Assembly (NCBI GenBank): GCA_035771175.1 | Contig: CM069608.1 | Span: forward strand, 7,518,519-7,582,518 | DNA: 64,000 nucleotides | Origin: Paratinospora sagittata | Taxonomy: Eukaryota; Streptophyta; Magnoliopsida; Ranunculales; Menispermaceae | Reading direction: 5' to 3' | Part shown: positions 10,740 through 23,211 of the stretch, piece by piece | How the letters are laid out: each line of letters opens with the position of its first letter | Numbering within the stretch: position 1 is the first letter of the stretch | Position numbers and translations under genes: made by a program | The notes under the pieces: generated by a model | The model's input: only the letters and a program-made list of their open reading frames with translations | What the model was told of the DNA's origin: nothing | Database searches by the model: none

Positions 10740-13460
10740 TGATGTTTCATCGGACATTTCCAGACTTTGGCACATGCGGCTTGGACATGTTGGAGAGAAG
10801 GCTCTTCAAACCTTGATAAAGCAAGGTTCTCTGAAAGGTGCAAAGACCAGGAAACTTGACTTCTGCGAGCATTGTATCTTAGGCAAACAGACGAGAGTCA
10901 AGTTTGGAACTGTCATCCACCGCACAAAAGGAACATTGGATTATGTTCATACTGACGTTTGGGGACCCTCTCAAAATGTTTCATTGGGCGGTAAATGTTG
11001 GTTTGTTACTTTCATTGATGATTTCTCACACTATGTTTGGGTTTATACCATAAAGCGTAAAGATGAAGTGCTCGATATCTTTCTTATATGGAAGAAAATG
11101 GTAGAAACCCAAACGGGAAGGAAGCTTAAGAGGCTCAGATCTGATAATGGAGGAGAATACAAGTCAGACCCATTTCAGAAATTTTGTGAGAATGAAGGGA
11201 TTGTCAGACATTTCACAGTCCCAGCCACGCCACAACAAAACGGTGTTGCTGAACGCATGAATCGTACTTTGGTAGATAAAGTTCGCTGCATGTTATCTCA
11301 TTCTGGACTGAGCAAGACATTTTGGGCTGAAGCTTTGTCATATGCCTCTCATATCATCAATAGACTTCCTGCAACAGCACTAGATGGCAAAACTCCAAAT
11401 GAGGTATGGTCTGGACACCCCGTTTCAGATTATGATTCTCTGCGCATTTTTGGATGCACTGCATATTTTCATGTGAAGGAATCCAAACTGGATCCTAGGT
11501 CCAAGAAAATGATTTTCATGGGCTTTAGTGAAGGAGTTAAGGCTTTCCGACTATGGAACCCTGAGACAAAGACGATTGTAAAAAGTCGAGATGTAACTTT
11601 TGATGAATCTGTGATGTTAAAGCATACAGTTTCTGATAAAGAAAATCGAGATCCAGATTTGCCTCAGCAGGTGGAGTTAGATATTCCAGTAACTCCTAGC
11701 CAATCAGCAGAGATATCAAACCATCCTGAAGAAGAGGAGGAGGAAATCTCAGTTGAGGTGGAGGCTCCAGGACCAGACATCAGTCAACAACCAGAATCAA
11801 TTGCCACCAGTCGACCAAGAAGAGAAATCCGCAAACTTGCTCGGTACACTGACATGGTTGCCTATGCATTTTCAGTCACCGGAGATGATATTCCATACAA
11901 TTACAAAGATGCTATTCAGAGTATGGAAAATGATAAGTGGAAAATGGCAATGAATGAGGAGATGACATCACTCCATCAGAATCAGACTTGGAAGTTGGTT
12001 CCACTTCCGAAAGGAAAGAAACCAATTGGCTGCAAATGGGTTTTCGCTAAGAAGGAAGGCTCTTCCAGCAAATATGGTATCCGATACAAGTCAGACTGGT
12101 AGCAAAAGGTTACGCTCAGAGGGAAGGAATTGACTACAATGAGGTATTCTCACCTGTTGTTAAGCATTCGTCAATTTGAATATTATTGGCTTTGGTTGCA
12201 CAGTTTGATCTCGAGTTAGCCCAACTCGATGTCAAAACTGCTTTTTCGCATGGTAATTTGGACGAGGAGATATATATGTCTCAACCAGATGAATTCAAAG
12301 TACCAGAAAGAGAGAATTGGGCTTGCAAGTTGAGCAAGTCATTGTATGGCCTGAAGCAGTCACCGAGACAGTGGTACAAGCGATTTGACAGCTTCATCCA
12401 AGGGCAGAAATATACCCGGAGTCAGTTTGATCATTGTGTCTACTATCGCAAACTTCAAGATGGTACATTTATCTACTTGCTTTTATATGTAGATGATATG
12501 TTAATCGGATCTAAAAGCAAGGTGGAGATCAACAAGTTGAAGGCTCAATTGAGCTCAGAATTTGAAATGAAGGATCTTAGAGAGGCCAGAAAAATTCTCG
12601 GGATGGAGATAACTCGAGACACGGCCAAAGGCAAAATCTGTTTGACTCAGACTCAGTATTTGAAGAAAGTTCTTCAAACTTTTGGCATTGGCAATGACAC
12701 AAAACCTGTGAGCACACCATTGGCACCACATTTCAAGCTAAGTACATCAATGTCACCAAATTCTGAGGATCAGAAGAAGCAAATGGAGAACATTCCATAT
12801 GCAAATGCAGTTGGTGCCTTGATGTATGCTATGGTGTGTACCGGACCTGATATTTCACATGTTGTAAGTATGGTGAGTCGTTACATGCACAACCTCGGTA
12901 AAGGCCACTGGCAAGCAGTGAAGTGGATTCTACGGTATATTCATGGTACTGTGGATATTGGTTTAAAGTTCGAGAGAGATTCGAAGAGTTGTAAGCATCT
13001 AGTCGGATATGTGGATTCGGACTATGCTGGAGATCTTGACAAGCGCAGATCTACTACTGGTTATGTTTTCACTATGGCAGGAGGACCAGTGAGTTGGAGA
13101 TCAATACTACAGTCAACAGTTGCTTTGTCTACTACAGAGGCAGAGTACATGGCAGTAACGGAAGCTTTCAAGGAATCAATCTGGCTTCATGGATTGACTA
13201 AAGACTTGGGAATTGTGCAGAAGAATGTTGAAGTTTTCTGCGACAGCCAGAGTGTCATTTGTTTGGCAAAGAACTAAGTTCATCACAGTCGAACGAAGCA
13301 TATTGATGTTCGTTTTCATTTTGTTCGAGAAATAGTAGAAGAAGGGAGTATTCTTCTGCAAAAGATCAAGACTGCAGATAGCCCCGCAGATATGCTTACA
13401 AAGGTGGTTACAGGGATCAAGTTCCAACATTGTTTGGACTTGATCAACATCTCACGAGCT
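10717..13460 (+). pseudogene. Copia pol: integrase, reverse transcriptase, RNase H, broken
   Basis: The integrase has the HHCC finger (HMRLGHVGEKAL, then CEHCILGK) and the catalytic core (HTDVWGPS, DDFSHYVW, SDNGGEY, then QNGVAERMNRTL). A 1-nt loss near 12089 ends this frame at TAG 12100-12102; a TGA near 12177 replaces CGA of the sister element. RT resumes with YVDDM near 12488, and RNase H has DSDYAGD and STTEAEYMA. TAA at 13275-13277 replaces CAA just before the final conserved stretch. It cannot give a full polyprotein. Confidence 0.9.
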
Positions 13461-13466
13461 CGGAGC

Positions 13467-13809
13467 GCCGAAAGGGAAAGCGGCCACCGCCCGCCGAAAG
13501 TTATTTTTATATAAATATATTAAAATAATATATTTATAATTACGAAAATGCCCATGAATACTCCTATAAATAGAGCTTAACTTCATTCTTGAAATTCATG
13601 TTCAGTGAGTTAGATTCCTGAGAGTTAGAGAGTACTATTCTGAGATATCTATTTAAGAGATCCAATTTGTAAGATTCACCTAAGGGTGTAGTTTGTAATA
13701 TCTGATAGTACAAGTTTGATGTCTCTCGTGGACGTAGGCAATTTGCCGAACCACGTTAAATTTGTTGTCTTATTTTTTCTTTCATACTTTACTACGATTC
13801 CGCACAACA
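13467..13809 (+). repeat. 3' LTR of the Copia element, 5'-truncated
   Basis: Aligns to 8217-8559 without gaps. It begins abruptly at GCGCCGAAAGGG right after the end of pol; the polypurine tract and LTR start seen in the sister element (1641-1670) are absent. This looks like a deletion after insertion, possibly through short homology around GCGCCGAAAG. Confidence 0.87.
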
Positions 13810-14681
13810 GGGTTACCCTCACTAGTCCTTTAGAATATGAGCACAAATACCTAAAGACGTTGTTGTATGAATAGGAAGGTTCAAACTCAAGATCTATTCT
13901 ATAATATATAGAACCTTATGCTCTTGGTCCGCCACTCTCCCTTAACTTAATATTGTGTTGGTTTTGTGGTTGTTGTAATTGGGAATATGGTTGAAAATTT
14001 TTTTTCAACATTTTTTTGTTTGTAAATAGAATTAAGTAAAATGTTGTACAACATTAACAAGCATTTATATTAATTAGTATAAATGTTGTTAACTCTAATT
14101 TTTTTTATGAATTGACTATACAAGTTTAAGTTGTAAGTTATAATATATTATACTAGCTTTCAAACTCATGCATAAATAAATTACTAAATAATAAGTATAT
14201 ATATTAAATTAAGATTTAACTTTATAAGTATATTAGTTTTTTATAAGATACTGTAGTAAATAATAAATTTAAAAATTTAAAATAATAATAACTCTGAAAA
14301 TTTATAAATTCTTAATTTTTGATATTAAAATAACAAATACAACTCAAATAGTAAAAAACTAAGATGACCAATGATGTAAATAATGTTAATTATATTGTAA
14401 GGCATATTTTGGTTAAAAAAATAAAATTTCAAATTTTATAAGTGACATGCATGTGCCCGCATACTACTTGATAAAAGCAACAAATTAAATTGAGTAGTAT
14501 TAGTTTAGTTAAAAGTTTTATTGTGTTAAAGTTGCCAGATGCCTTAAAAAAGAAAAATAAAATAAACATTGCCACAAAAAAAAAAAAAAAAGAATAATCA
14601 GCAAAACAAAAAAGAAATACATGACTTCAACAAAAAGTTGGAAAGCAAAAAGGGGGGAGAGAAGACGAGCGAGAAGAGGAA
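13810..14681. other. AT-rich intergenic DNA
   Basis: No coding region. Around 13815-13950 a degenerate tRNA-like stretch (AGGTTCAAACTCAAGA, then GTCCGCCACTCTCCC) hints at an old SINE; otherwise I see nothing. Confidence 0.5.
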
Positions 14682-15468
14682 GGGCTTGTTTGGTAGCCCA
14701 GATAGGATGATGGGATAGAAGTATTTTTAATCTCTATCCCGCGTTTGGGGATAACAGTGGATGGGATAAAAAGTTATCCCACCTTCTTTTTAATCCCGTT
14801 AGAACGGGATAAAATAAAGATGGATTGAACCGCAAGATTCGAACGAAGTAGTCACTATTTTACGGTCTATTGTCACTCCTCTATTTTTGCTCATCTTGTT
14901 GGCGCAATAGGTATCTTCAATCCTTCTTCTTCATTATTCTTTTTCCTTATTTAAAAAATAAATAAATAAATCATTACGAACTTGGTTTTGCGATCGCATG
15001 TGGTTTTTGCTAAATCGTGCGATTTCTCAAAATCACCAGTAAATTAACCAGTATTTTTTTTTTAAAACCTTAATTTTGATTCTCTCCTTCAACCTTACAT
15101 GGCTCCGACAAGTCAATTTCTTCGGGTTCGATTCAATTCAAAGTTTAAACCCCCCTTTTTTTTGGTTATTTTTGTCACTGTGGTCATAAAGGGGAAAACA
15201 AGATTTCTGGTTAATTTCATGTAATTCTCTTCTTTTTTTAATATGGGTGTTTGGTTTTGATCTTGATTTTTGATAAAAATCTGGAAAGATTGGATCTTTA
15301 ATCCATATTGATCGTGTTGGGATGAAGGATATGTGAGATTTGGATTGTTTTTATTGTTATCTTATGTTGTACCAAACACAAAATTACTCTATTTTTAATC
15401 ATATCATATCTTATCTTATTCAATCTCATAAACATAATCTTATTATATTCTGCGTATCAAACGAGCCC
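14682..15468. mobile_element. MITE-like element with terminal inverted repeats
   Basis: The left end GGGCTTGTTTGGTA and the reverse complement of the right end, GGGCTCGTTTGATA, match at 12 of 14 positions, about 790 bp apart with no coding capacity. GGGCTTGTTTGGTA-type ends are common in plant hAT-like MITEs. Flanks AAGAGGAA and AAAGAGAG are similar but not a clean 8-bp duplication, so the superfamily is uncertain. Next to the left end lie inverted TTATCCC and GGGATAA boxes. Confidence 0.55.
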
Positions 15469-16096
15469 AAAGAGAGAGCATGAGGGACTTTGCGGTCTGA
15501 GATCAAATCAAATCGCTACTTGAAAAAAAAAAAATTAAAGTGATAAATTAACCAATTTTACAATCGCACTCAATAGACAATTAACCAATTAACCAATTTT
15601 ATGAACTACCTATAATTAGAAAATGTGTAACTACTTTGTAAAAGATTTGAAATAGATTTAAATTTGTAATTTTAATATATAATTAGAAAATCAGGTTGAA
15701 GACCGATATTCTATAAACAAAACCCACTTGCAAATTTGAATGTTTTGCGCCAAGAAAGTGATAAAATTAAAAGACGGTTGCATGAATAGAGTAAGAAAAC
15801 CTTAGAATATATAGAGCATATCCACCCATAAGATATGTTAAAAAATAAAATAGATAAATTAAAAGAATCTAACCCATTATACGGTAATCACGTGTAGATG
15901 ATCAAATTTTTTTTTTTATTTGAGTAGCACATCAAATATCAAGTAGCTAGTGAACAATAGCTTTTGTAGACGGGTTGAAATAAATCTTTAATTTGTTTTA
16001 AGAAGTTGTATCCTTTTGAACAATAGCTCTATTCGAAGCTTTCTTGTTTTAGATTATCGTAATTCTGATATTCGGTGGTATCCTCATTTTTTTTTA
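15469..16096. other. AT-rich intergenic DNA
   Basis: Nothing recognisable beyond short AT-rich direct repeats (AATTAACCAATT near 15550-15600). Confidence 0.5.
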
Positions 16097-16203
16097 AGAC
16101 GAGATTATTTTATCGAACTTTAAAATTCTGTAGAGACACTTTTCTTTCAGGACGAGACTATTTTACCGAACTTCAGGATTCTGTAGAGACAGGAGCATTC
16201 CTT
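16097..16203 (+). repeat. Two-copy tandem repeat of about 53 bp
   Basis: Two diverged copies of GACGAGANTATTTTANCGAA, each followed by a TTCTGTAGAGACA segment. An 86-codon frame at 16075-16335 spans both copies but matches no family I know. Confidence 0.7.
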
Positions 16204-16936
16204 CCAACCGTGATTTTGTATAAGAGGGGGCTCGAATTCAAAATTGAGTCCCTCAACCCCCTTAAATTTGGCCCTCGAACTATCGAACCGACCGATGGTT
16301 GGTCTATCCGAAGCTTTCTTTCTGTCAACGCTTAAGTGTTCCCGAATGAAAGGGTACTTCGAGGCGATCTCAAGGGATATGTCTTCTATGACCTGTTTTT
16401 AAATCAATAAATTTTACATTTTTTGTACTATGTTTTTACAATCACTATCAAAATATTGTTGACTTTCCTCACATTGCACGAGCATTTTACGTGAATATAA
16501 ACAAATGTATGTTAACTTTAATCGTAATCATTAAGAAAATTAGAGGATGTAATTAGTTGGTTCAACTCCACAAATCTCTTACAAACAATAAGTTCTTTGA
16601 GTTAAAACTCGTTAGAAATCTTATACCCTTACAGTAACAAGAAGCCTTTTATTAACCTTACCTCTAATTAAATTAGAAGTAATGTGCAACAAAAAAAAAA
16701 ACTTAGCTTATTTTTATAGTTCATTAATTAAAGTAGAAATAGACCTTAATTAAAGTTAAAGAAACATTATCTTCTATCTGCTGCCATTTTTTTTTTGTCA
16801 CTTCAAATTATATTGCCCCTGATCTTCCCATCTATGCATCCACTTTTTCTTGATGTTATTAATATTTTTTTCTTTCCTCACATTCGTGCTAGTGTGATAC
16901 ATTTTTTAAACACACTTTATTGGCATTGTCCTTTAA

Positions 16937-16996
16937 GAATTGTTAGATCGTCTTGAATCACGAATTAACACGTGATTCCAGACGATCTAATAATTC
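16937..16996. repeat. Inverted repeat, 26-bp arms
   Basis: The left arm starting GAATTGTTAGATCGTC (16937-16962) and the right arm (16971-16996) pair at 24 of 26 positions around an 8-nt loop. Weaker pairing continues outward for about 40 bp on each side, so this may be the centre of a foldback MITE. Confidence 0.75.
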
Positions 16997-17282
16997 TCAG
17001 AAACAATTTTAATAAAATGTATTAGTCAAACATTACTCATTTTATAAATACTATTGAAGTTGTTTTTAAAACTAGCCATGACCCCTCTTCATTAAATCAC
17101 CTTTTTTCTTTTTTTTCTTCTTTTAAAGAATCAAACCTTTTTTTTATTTTATTTCTTTCAAATATGTTGTTATGTTCTCTCATGAACATTTACAATAGAG
17201 TCCAACTTTTTTGGCTTAATAGTATGAAATTTCTGTGATGCTATCTTGAATTTTTCATGAATTTTGCAGAATAAAAACCTTT

Positions 17283-17334
<52 letters not shown>
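17283..17334. repeat. (TA)n microsatellite
   Basis: About 25 TA units in intergenic DNA. Confidence 0.97.
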
Positions 17335-17336
<2 letters not shown>

Positions 17337-18047
17337 TTGAGGAATTTTATTAAACATGTGTGTTGTATACAATATTCAGTATCATTTATATCTATCTAGC
17401 CATTAACATAACAGAACATGTGCTTCTTATATTTTCATGTTGAACTAAATCTCTAATGTAAATTACAGATCATATAAATGGAATTAAAAAAAAAAACTAC
17501 CATTTAAAAATAAAAGCTACCCTTTAAAAGATCTAAGCTTTAGAGCTGTGGAATTTTTAGTGACCAAATTGTTCGACGACATAAATAAATTCGTCGCTAA
17601 TGTTTTTTGTAATAATTACCGACAAAACTAAGTTTGTCACCAAATATCCTACTGATTATTGGAAGTAGAAATAGACTTTAAATTATTGAAAGTATAGAAA
17701 GTAGAAATAGACTTTAAATAACGTTAAGAAACACGATCTTCTACCTGCACCCACTTTTTTTCTTTTTCTTTTTTTTTTCTTTTTGTCACTTCAAATTATT
17801 ATTTATTATTGCATCCACTTTTCCTTAATTTGTTTTTTTCTTCTTTCCTCACCTGCTAGAGGAATCCTTATTTGGTCATGTCAGATGCCAAAAAGATTTT
17901 TTCTAAAATGAATAGATATATTTATTTTAAGGATTTACGTCTTAGTAAATATTTTATGATATAATACTATCAAAATCGTTTCTTAAACTAGCCATGACCC
18001 CTATTCATATTTAATTTAGGGAAAAGAGTCACAAAAATAGAGTGAAT

Positions 18048-18180
18048 GCACTTGGTAAAGAGTTAGTTTTACAACCCAAAAGTTTCAGGTTCGGAAATTA
18101 ATTCATGGGTCAGGAATAGGCTTGATACCTTTTTAAGAGTACGGTATGATGATAAAGCTAGTTATATAACTAACTACTAA
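18048..18180 (+). repeat. SINE-like repeat, copy 2
   Basis: Matches the repeat at 3490-3667: CATGGGTCAGGAATAGGCTT, then AAGCTAGTTATATAACTAAC. The head contains CAGGTTCGGAAATT, a degenerate B box. Confidence 0.5.
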
Positions 18181-18245
18181 CATTATTTGCACGTATACAC
18201 ACCTCATATGAAGAGCATGACACAAGGGATATTATTTCCCTCTTC

Positions 18246-18330
18246 AATCTAATATAACTCAACTAACTTTTTTTTTTTTTAATATATTGAGTCGACTATA
18301 TGAATTTGCTTTCTCTATTCTGTTTTATTA
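18246..18330 (+). repeat. Dispersed repeat with CAACTCAACTAAG core, copy 2
   Basis: TATAACTCAACTAAC, a T run, then TATTGAGTCGACTATATGAA and TTTGCTTTCTCTATTC, collinear with 3085-3165 but more diverged. Confidence 0.55.
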
Positions 18331-18812
18331 AAATAAAATCGACAAACAAATTATAAATAATTATATCTTTTTTTAATTATTTTTACCTATATTATTTTAG
18401 GTCTACTACATATATCTCTATAAATATTGTGGATTATTAAAGATAAAATGTTAATTATAAGCATTTAAACTTTGAATGTACATTATTTTAGTACACACCA
18501 TTGTATTTTATGTTAGATGTTCTTAAATCATATATTGATACATAACTCGAAGACATCCAATATATTTAATAAATTATATATATGTTAAAAATGACGTCTA
18601 AAAAAGTCTAATTTAACTTTCTCATTAAAATTTTGAAAGTGAAAAAAGGGGCAAAAAACATTTAAAAAAAAAAAAAACTCATTATAACCCACTTTTTTGC
18701 GATTCTCAGCAGTTGGAGATGCAAAATATATCTTTTGTAAGTAGTTGTGTTTTGTGCTCTTCTTCTATTTTCTTCACTTCAAATCTTCTTCATTTCTTCC
18801 CTGATCTATAAG

Positions 18813-18858
18813 TCGTGACCTCGTGACCTCGTGACCTCGTGACCTCGTGACTCGTGAC
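18813..18858. repeat. TCGTGACC tandem repeat
   Basis: Four exact copies of the octamer TCGTGACC, then shortened copies (TCGTGA, CTCGTGAC), in otherwise AT-rich DNA. Confidence 0.93.
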
Positions 18859-20039
18859 ATGTATATGCATCATCTTCCTCATTAGTATGTGATTATTTAA
18901 AGTATTATTTTTCCAAATCCACGCCACGAGATAGCTGCAGGTATGTTCTTTTTCTTTGTTATTTATTAAAAATACTGCCCTCTGAATTGTTGAAATACAT
19001 TTTTGCTCATTTTGCTGTTTAATTATTGAATACTTCTCCCTTCATTTAATATATTTGTATAGCTTCCTTCCTTATTCATACTCAATGGAAAGACTTGAAC
19101 ACACTTTAGAAACACATTTTTGACGTTGTGCTTTTAAAGTGTTATTGGACAACTAACACGTAATTTAAGACTATCCAACGGCATGTAAAGAGCATAATAT
19201 CGAAAGTGTATCTTACAGACATGTTTTCATAGTACTTACTATGGTAATTTCCTTCGCTTCCATAATTGTAACTTTAATTTGTTTTGGCATCGTTTTAAAA
19301 TTTGGTTTTCTGTATTTAAAAACAAAAAAGTGAAAAAAGTTATGAAAAACTTATTTGATTAGTTGTGATTCAAATTACATTTTTATAAAAAAAAGTTAAG
19401 AAAAAGGTTTGTTTTTAGAAAATATAAAAAAATTATTTTTTGAGTTTTTCTTTTGGTTGATTTATAATTGATGGGATTCACTTAAACTTTGTTACACTTT
19501 ATTTGTATAAAATCTTAGAATAACCAAATAAGTTTTCTTTGTTTTCTAAATTTAAAAAGACATTTTTTGAATATGCTACCAAACATAGTTTTAAAAACTA
19601 CAAATCAATTAAAAATAAAATTATATTTTATTTTTTGAAAACTATTTTTAAATTGCATACGAAATGCATTCCAAATTGCATACTTTTTTTTTATTCTAGA
19701 ATTTTCAATTGAGTATTTATAATTTTTTTCATTTTGTTTAAATTCTCAATATGTGATTGTCTTGTGTAAAGATTATTCTTTTCATTCTTAATTTTCTTAT
19801 CATTGATATTAATCACAGATTTCTCAATTTGAAATGCAAATAGTTTAGTTAGGCTTTAATTAATTACAAAAGATAATCTTTTTATCAATTCCACAAATTA
19901 AATAAAATTGATTTACAACAATAAAAATTGAAATAAAATAAAATAGCTATTTAGGTTGGGTAGTAATATTTTTAAGAGAGGAAAACACAATATTATAAAA
20001 TAAAAAAATTATATGGGCCTTGCATAGAAAACTTTTTTG

Positions 20040-20064
20040 AAGTACTTTTTGACAAAAAGTACTT
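20040..20064. repeat. Perfect short hairpin
   Basis: AAGTACTTTTT and AAAAAGTACTT separated by GAC. Could be the end of a decayed element; no partner end was found. Confidence 0.8.
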
Positions 20065-21569
20065 GCGTAGACTTTTGACAATATTTGCTTGATGTGATAG
20101 AAATATTTATAAGTGTACAAGGTCAATTACAACACTTAACAAGGTCGATTCACAAAAATTTAATAAGTCATTTTAAAAAATAATTAAAAATATTATATAT
20201 TAAATAAGTCAAAAAAATAATGGTAATGGTCGTGACTAACATCCTAGATTAATAAAAGGAATTAATATAAAAAGTAATAAAAATAAAAACATTCTAAACA
20301 CGTAATTAAATCAATTTCGCATGAGATAAATAATAGAAAGCAATAGATGACAAGAAATAAAGAAAGATAATTTCTGATAGAAATCACAAAGATAAAAATA
20401 TTCGCTGATACTGATAAAAATATTATAATGATATGAATGACTCTGTTCAATGGATAATTTTTATTAAAAAAACATATAAATGATCTAATTGTATATAAAT
20501 AGATGCAGAAATTGATGGGAGCACAAGCATTTAAAATGTAGGGAAATATTAATTTAATTACAAAAAATTACAAGTACACATGTATATTTATTAGATCATT
20601 CATTACATACTTCAAGATGTATAAAATATTAATATTCAATGAATATAAATAAATAATTGTACATGCAATTACAAAATTTACAGTTAAATTTACATTAAAC
20701 CTCTAAAAAAGTAGAAGTATCGAGTTGAGGTTAAATAGAGTTACAAAATTAGCAAATCACTTCCGCAAAGTTTATTAAGAAGATAATATAAATCAAATAA
20801 TTAATGTAACTCTCTGATAGAAATCACATAGATAAAGGTGTTGTCCAAAGAACAGGGCAATGTTTTATTTGAAAAAAAAAAAAAAAAAGTTAACAGGAGG
20901 GAAAATATTATTAATGTGTATTGAATATTGAAGAATAATTTCTTACTATTTGAAACAATGAATATTATAATAACTTCCCCAAGTGTAATATAACACCATT
21001 ACATTGACTGCCTTGAAATTATCACTACACCACAAACACTCAACAATTTGTTTACGATATGATAACAGTCTCCATAGATTATATGGCTTTTGATTTAATT
21101 AATTAGACAAGAGGAGTCACATGCAATAAATAAGATTTTGCTTAAGAATCACTCTTTTAAAGCAACAAGGCTGTCTTTCGTTTGCTATTTAGAATTACTT
21201 GGGACAAAACTTGTCTAGTATAGACTAAATCAATTGCACGCTAAGCAGATCAAAGACGAAAATTGTAGATTGAGGCTAGAGTATCACTCTATGTTCTTAA
21301 AATAATTTTGTCTCGTCAAGGTACTAACGGTATATACAATAATTTTTGTCTTGCTATTGCAACACTACGATAACAAAAAGAATTGAACCAAATATTACTA
21401 GTAAACTCTCACAAAATGAATGTGAGAATAAAAAAGAATGAAAAAGGAGGAAATTCTGAAAGTTCTATTTTTTTAGATTATTTTTTCTAAGGTCTGGAGG
21501 GGCCTATTTTTAGGGTTTTGGTGTATGTTAATGTTGTCCATTTATAGATAACATTCGATCGCAATTAAA

Positions 21570-21770
21570 TGCGATCTAATGGTCGCGATAGACGCACCTG
21601 ATTGTATACTATTGGACCACGCTCAATCGATGTAGGTGCGATCTGATGGTTTCGATCAGCAAACTTGATCTCGCACCATTGGATCGCGCTCAATTGGTGT
21701 AGGCGTGATTTGATGGTTCTAATCGGAGCACCCAATCCCACATTGTTGGACCGCGCTTGATCACAACGTA
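21570..21770. repeat. Three tandem copies of a 67-bp repeat
   Basis: Units at 21570-21636, 21637-21703 and 21704-21770, each exactly 67 bp, built around GCGATCTGATGGT and TTGGACCGCGCTCAAT. They are much richer in GC than the flanks. Units 1 and 2 are closest; unit 3 is more diverged. Confidence 0.88.
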
Positions 21771-21981
21771 TGTGATCGAGCAACTCCTATCTCTCAATTA
21801 GGTTCATTGAATATGAATGTACCCCCTGTTCGTATTTGAACATTCCCAACAAACGATCCAGATCCCTCCTTCCACGATCTGTCTGATTGGCCTCGATTTT
21901 CGAAAATAAAAAGCTCATTAGCTTTTCGCGACGATGCATATGTGTAAAGTGTTGTGCTCCCAAAATCTCCCCCCCCCCTCC

Positions 21982-22147
21982 AAATCACCCTTTCGCACAC
22001 ACGAGCTCTAGGCGATGTTTGCTTTGTTTAACTCCTTGAACGCTAAGACATGTGTAGTCCCCCCCCCCCCAAATCACCCTTTCGCACACGCGAGCGCTAG
22101 GTGATGTTTGCTTTGTTTAACTCCTTGAACGCTAAGACATGTGTAGT
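21982..22147. repeat. Two tandem copies of an 89-bp repeat
   Basis: AAATCACCCTTTCGCACAC to ACGCTAAGACATGTGTAGT occurs twice with an 89-bp period, each copy preceded by a poly-C tract (about 21969 and 22058). The copies are nearly identical, so the duplication is recent. Confidence 0.92.
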
Positions 22148-23155
22148 TATCGCTTATACAGTGAGATTTGTTTTTTAGTTTTCACATGTAGAAAAAAATT
22201 ATTTTACACATTACACACAACTTTAGGCTTTAGCAGACTAACTAGGTTACTTTGGTTTCAATTTCTCGTTCATATTAAAATGGGTATGACCAAATAATTA
22301 TATATTTTTAATCTCCACATATTAAAGATTAGAGATTAATCTTTCACTTATCTCACATAAAATTATATATGGGCCTCACTTAAAATTTAGCTTAAAGTTG
22401 GTAAAAAATCATGTTACAGGTCCCATTAATTTTTCCAACACAACTTAATTTCAAAACACTACAACACGAAGATGAACTTTTAGAAATGAGTTTTTGAGAA
22501 AGATGGGATAGGTTGGTAAAAATGGAACTGAATGATCTAATGAACTCAACAGTAAGTAACCCAGCTTCCACACTTCCAGCTTGCTAAGCGTCAATTGAAG
22601 TTATTGAACCTCCATGAAAATACTCTTTCACTTCTTCAACCATGCTAACCAGGAACGCTGAGGAATCACAATACGATACGCAGGCTCATCTTAACTCTTC
22701 AAGCGAAAAGAAGGTTGTTTCCATTAAACTGAAACTATATCAAAAAAATTTATAACCTAATTACACAAAAAAGAAGAAGATAAAAATGGCGCAGCTGAAA
22801 GGACTAAGTTACCCTTTGTGGCATTGTTATAAGTAAATGAAAAATCAAAATTTTAAGTAAATGAACAAAATACATAATTCACAGTTATATTTTATAACTT
22901 ATATTTATTTCATTTTAATTTCAAAGATATACAAAAGAGTAAGTTTCATCGGTTTCATGTGTTAGTTAAAACAAACATAAAGAAAAAGGTGGAAACTTAA
23001 AAGGTGGATTGGTTATATTAATTATTCTAAAAATACCCTTTAACCATTTTATAATATAGGTTAAAAATCAAAAATTTTAATAGATAAAAAAGAGTATTAT
23101 TGAGATTATAATAAAAACAGCACACCTTTAATAAGAAATATTAGTTTTATAAATA

Positions 23156-23211
<56 letters not shown>

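Larger units (their letters stand above)
8094..13809 (+). mobile_element. Copia (Tork-like) LTR retrotransposon, near full length, inactive
   Basis: A 5.7-kb element with 5' LTR (8094-8559), primer-binding site, long leader, gag-protease, integrase, RT-RNase H and a truncated 3' LTR (13467-13809). Flanks are GGGTC on the left and GGGTT on the right, a 5-bp target-site duplication with one transition, which fixes both ends. The order PR-IN-RT-RH identifies Ty1/Copia; the gag and the Tnt1-like motifs suggest the Tork lineage. By hand count the two LTRs differ at about 18 of 343 aligned bases, so the insertion is not recent. The polyprotein has at least four disabling changes, and the polypurine tract plus the first ~123 bp of the 3' LTR are missing. 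Confidence 0.93.
16690..18010 (+). repeat. Diverged direct duplication, about 960 bp apart
   Basis: 16730-17090 and 17690-18010 share, in order, AGTAGAAATAGAC, an AAGAAACA-ATCTTCTA stretch, TTTTTGTCACTTCAAATTAT, GCATCCACTTTT, TTTCTTTCCTCAC and AAACTAGCCATGACCCCT. This indicates an old segmental duplication, with an AT microsatellite and a foldback lying between or within the copies. Confidence 0.65.
18331..21569. other. Long AT-rich intergenic stretch
   Basis: No coding region or structural RNA recognised. It includes an 8-bp tandem repeat at 18813-18858 and a perfect hairpin at 20040-20064, both listed separately. Confidence 0.6.

Noticed and set aside
16075..16335. 86-codon frame as a small gene
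   Set aside because: It starts without context in AT-rich DNA, spans a two-copy tandem repeat and matches nothing I recognise.
20262..20450. Hydrophobic 62-residue frame
   Set aside because: AT-rich DNA gives Ile/Phe/Leu-rich frames by chance; no start context or homology.
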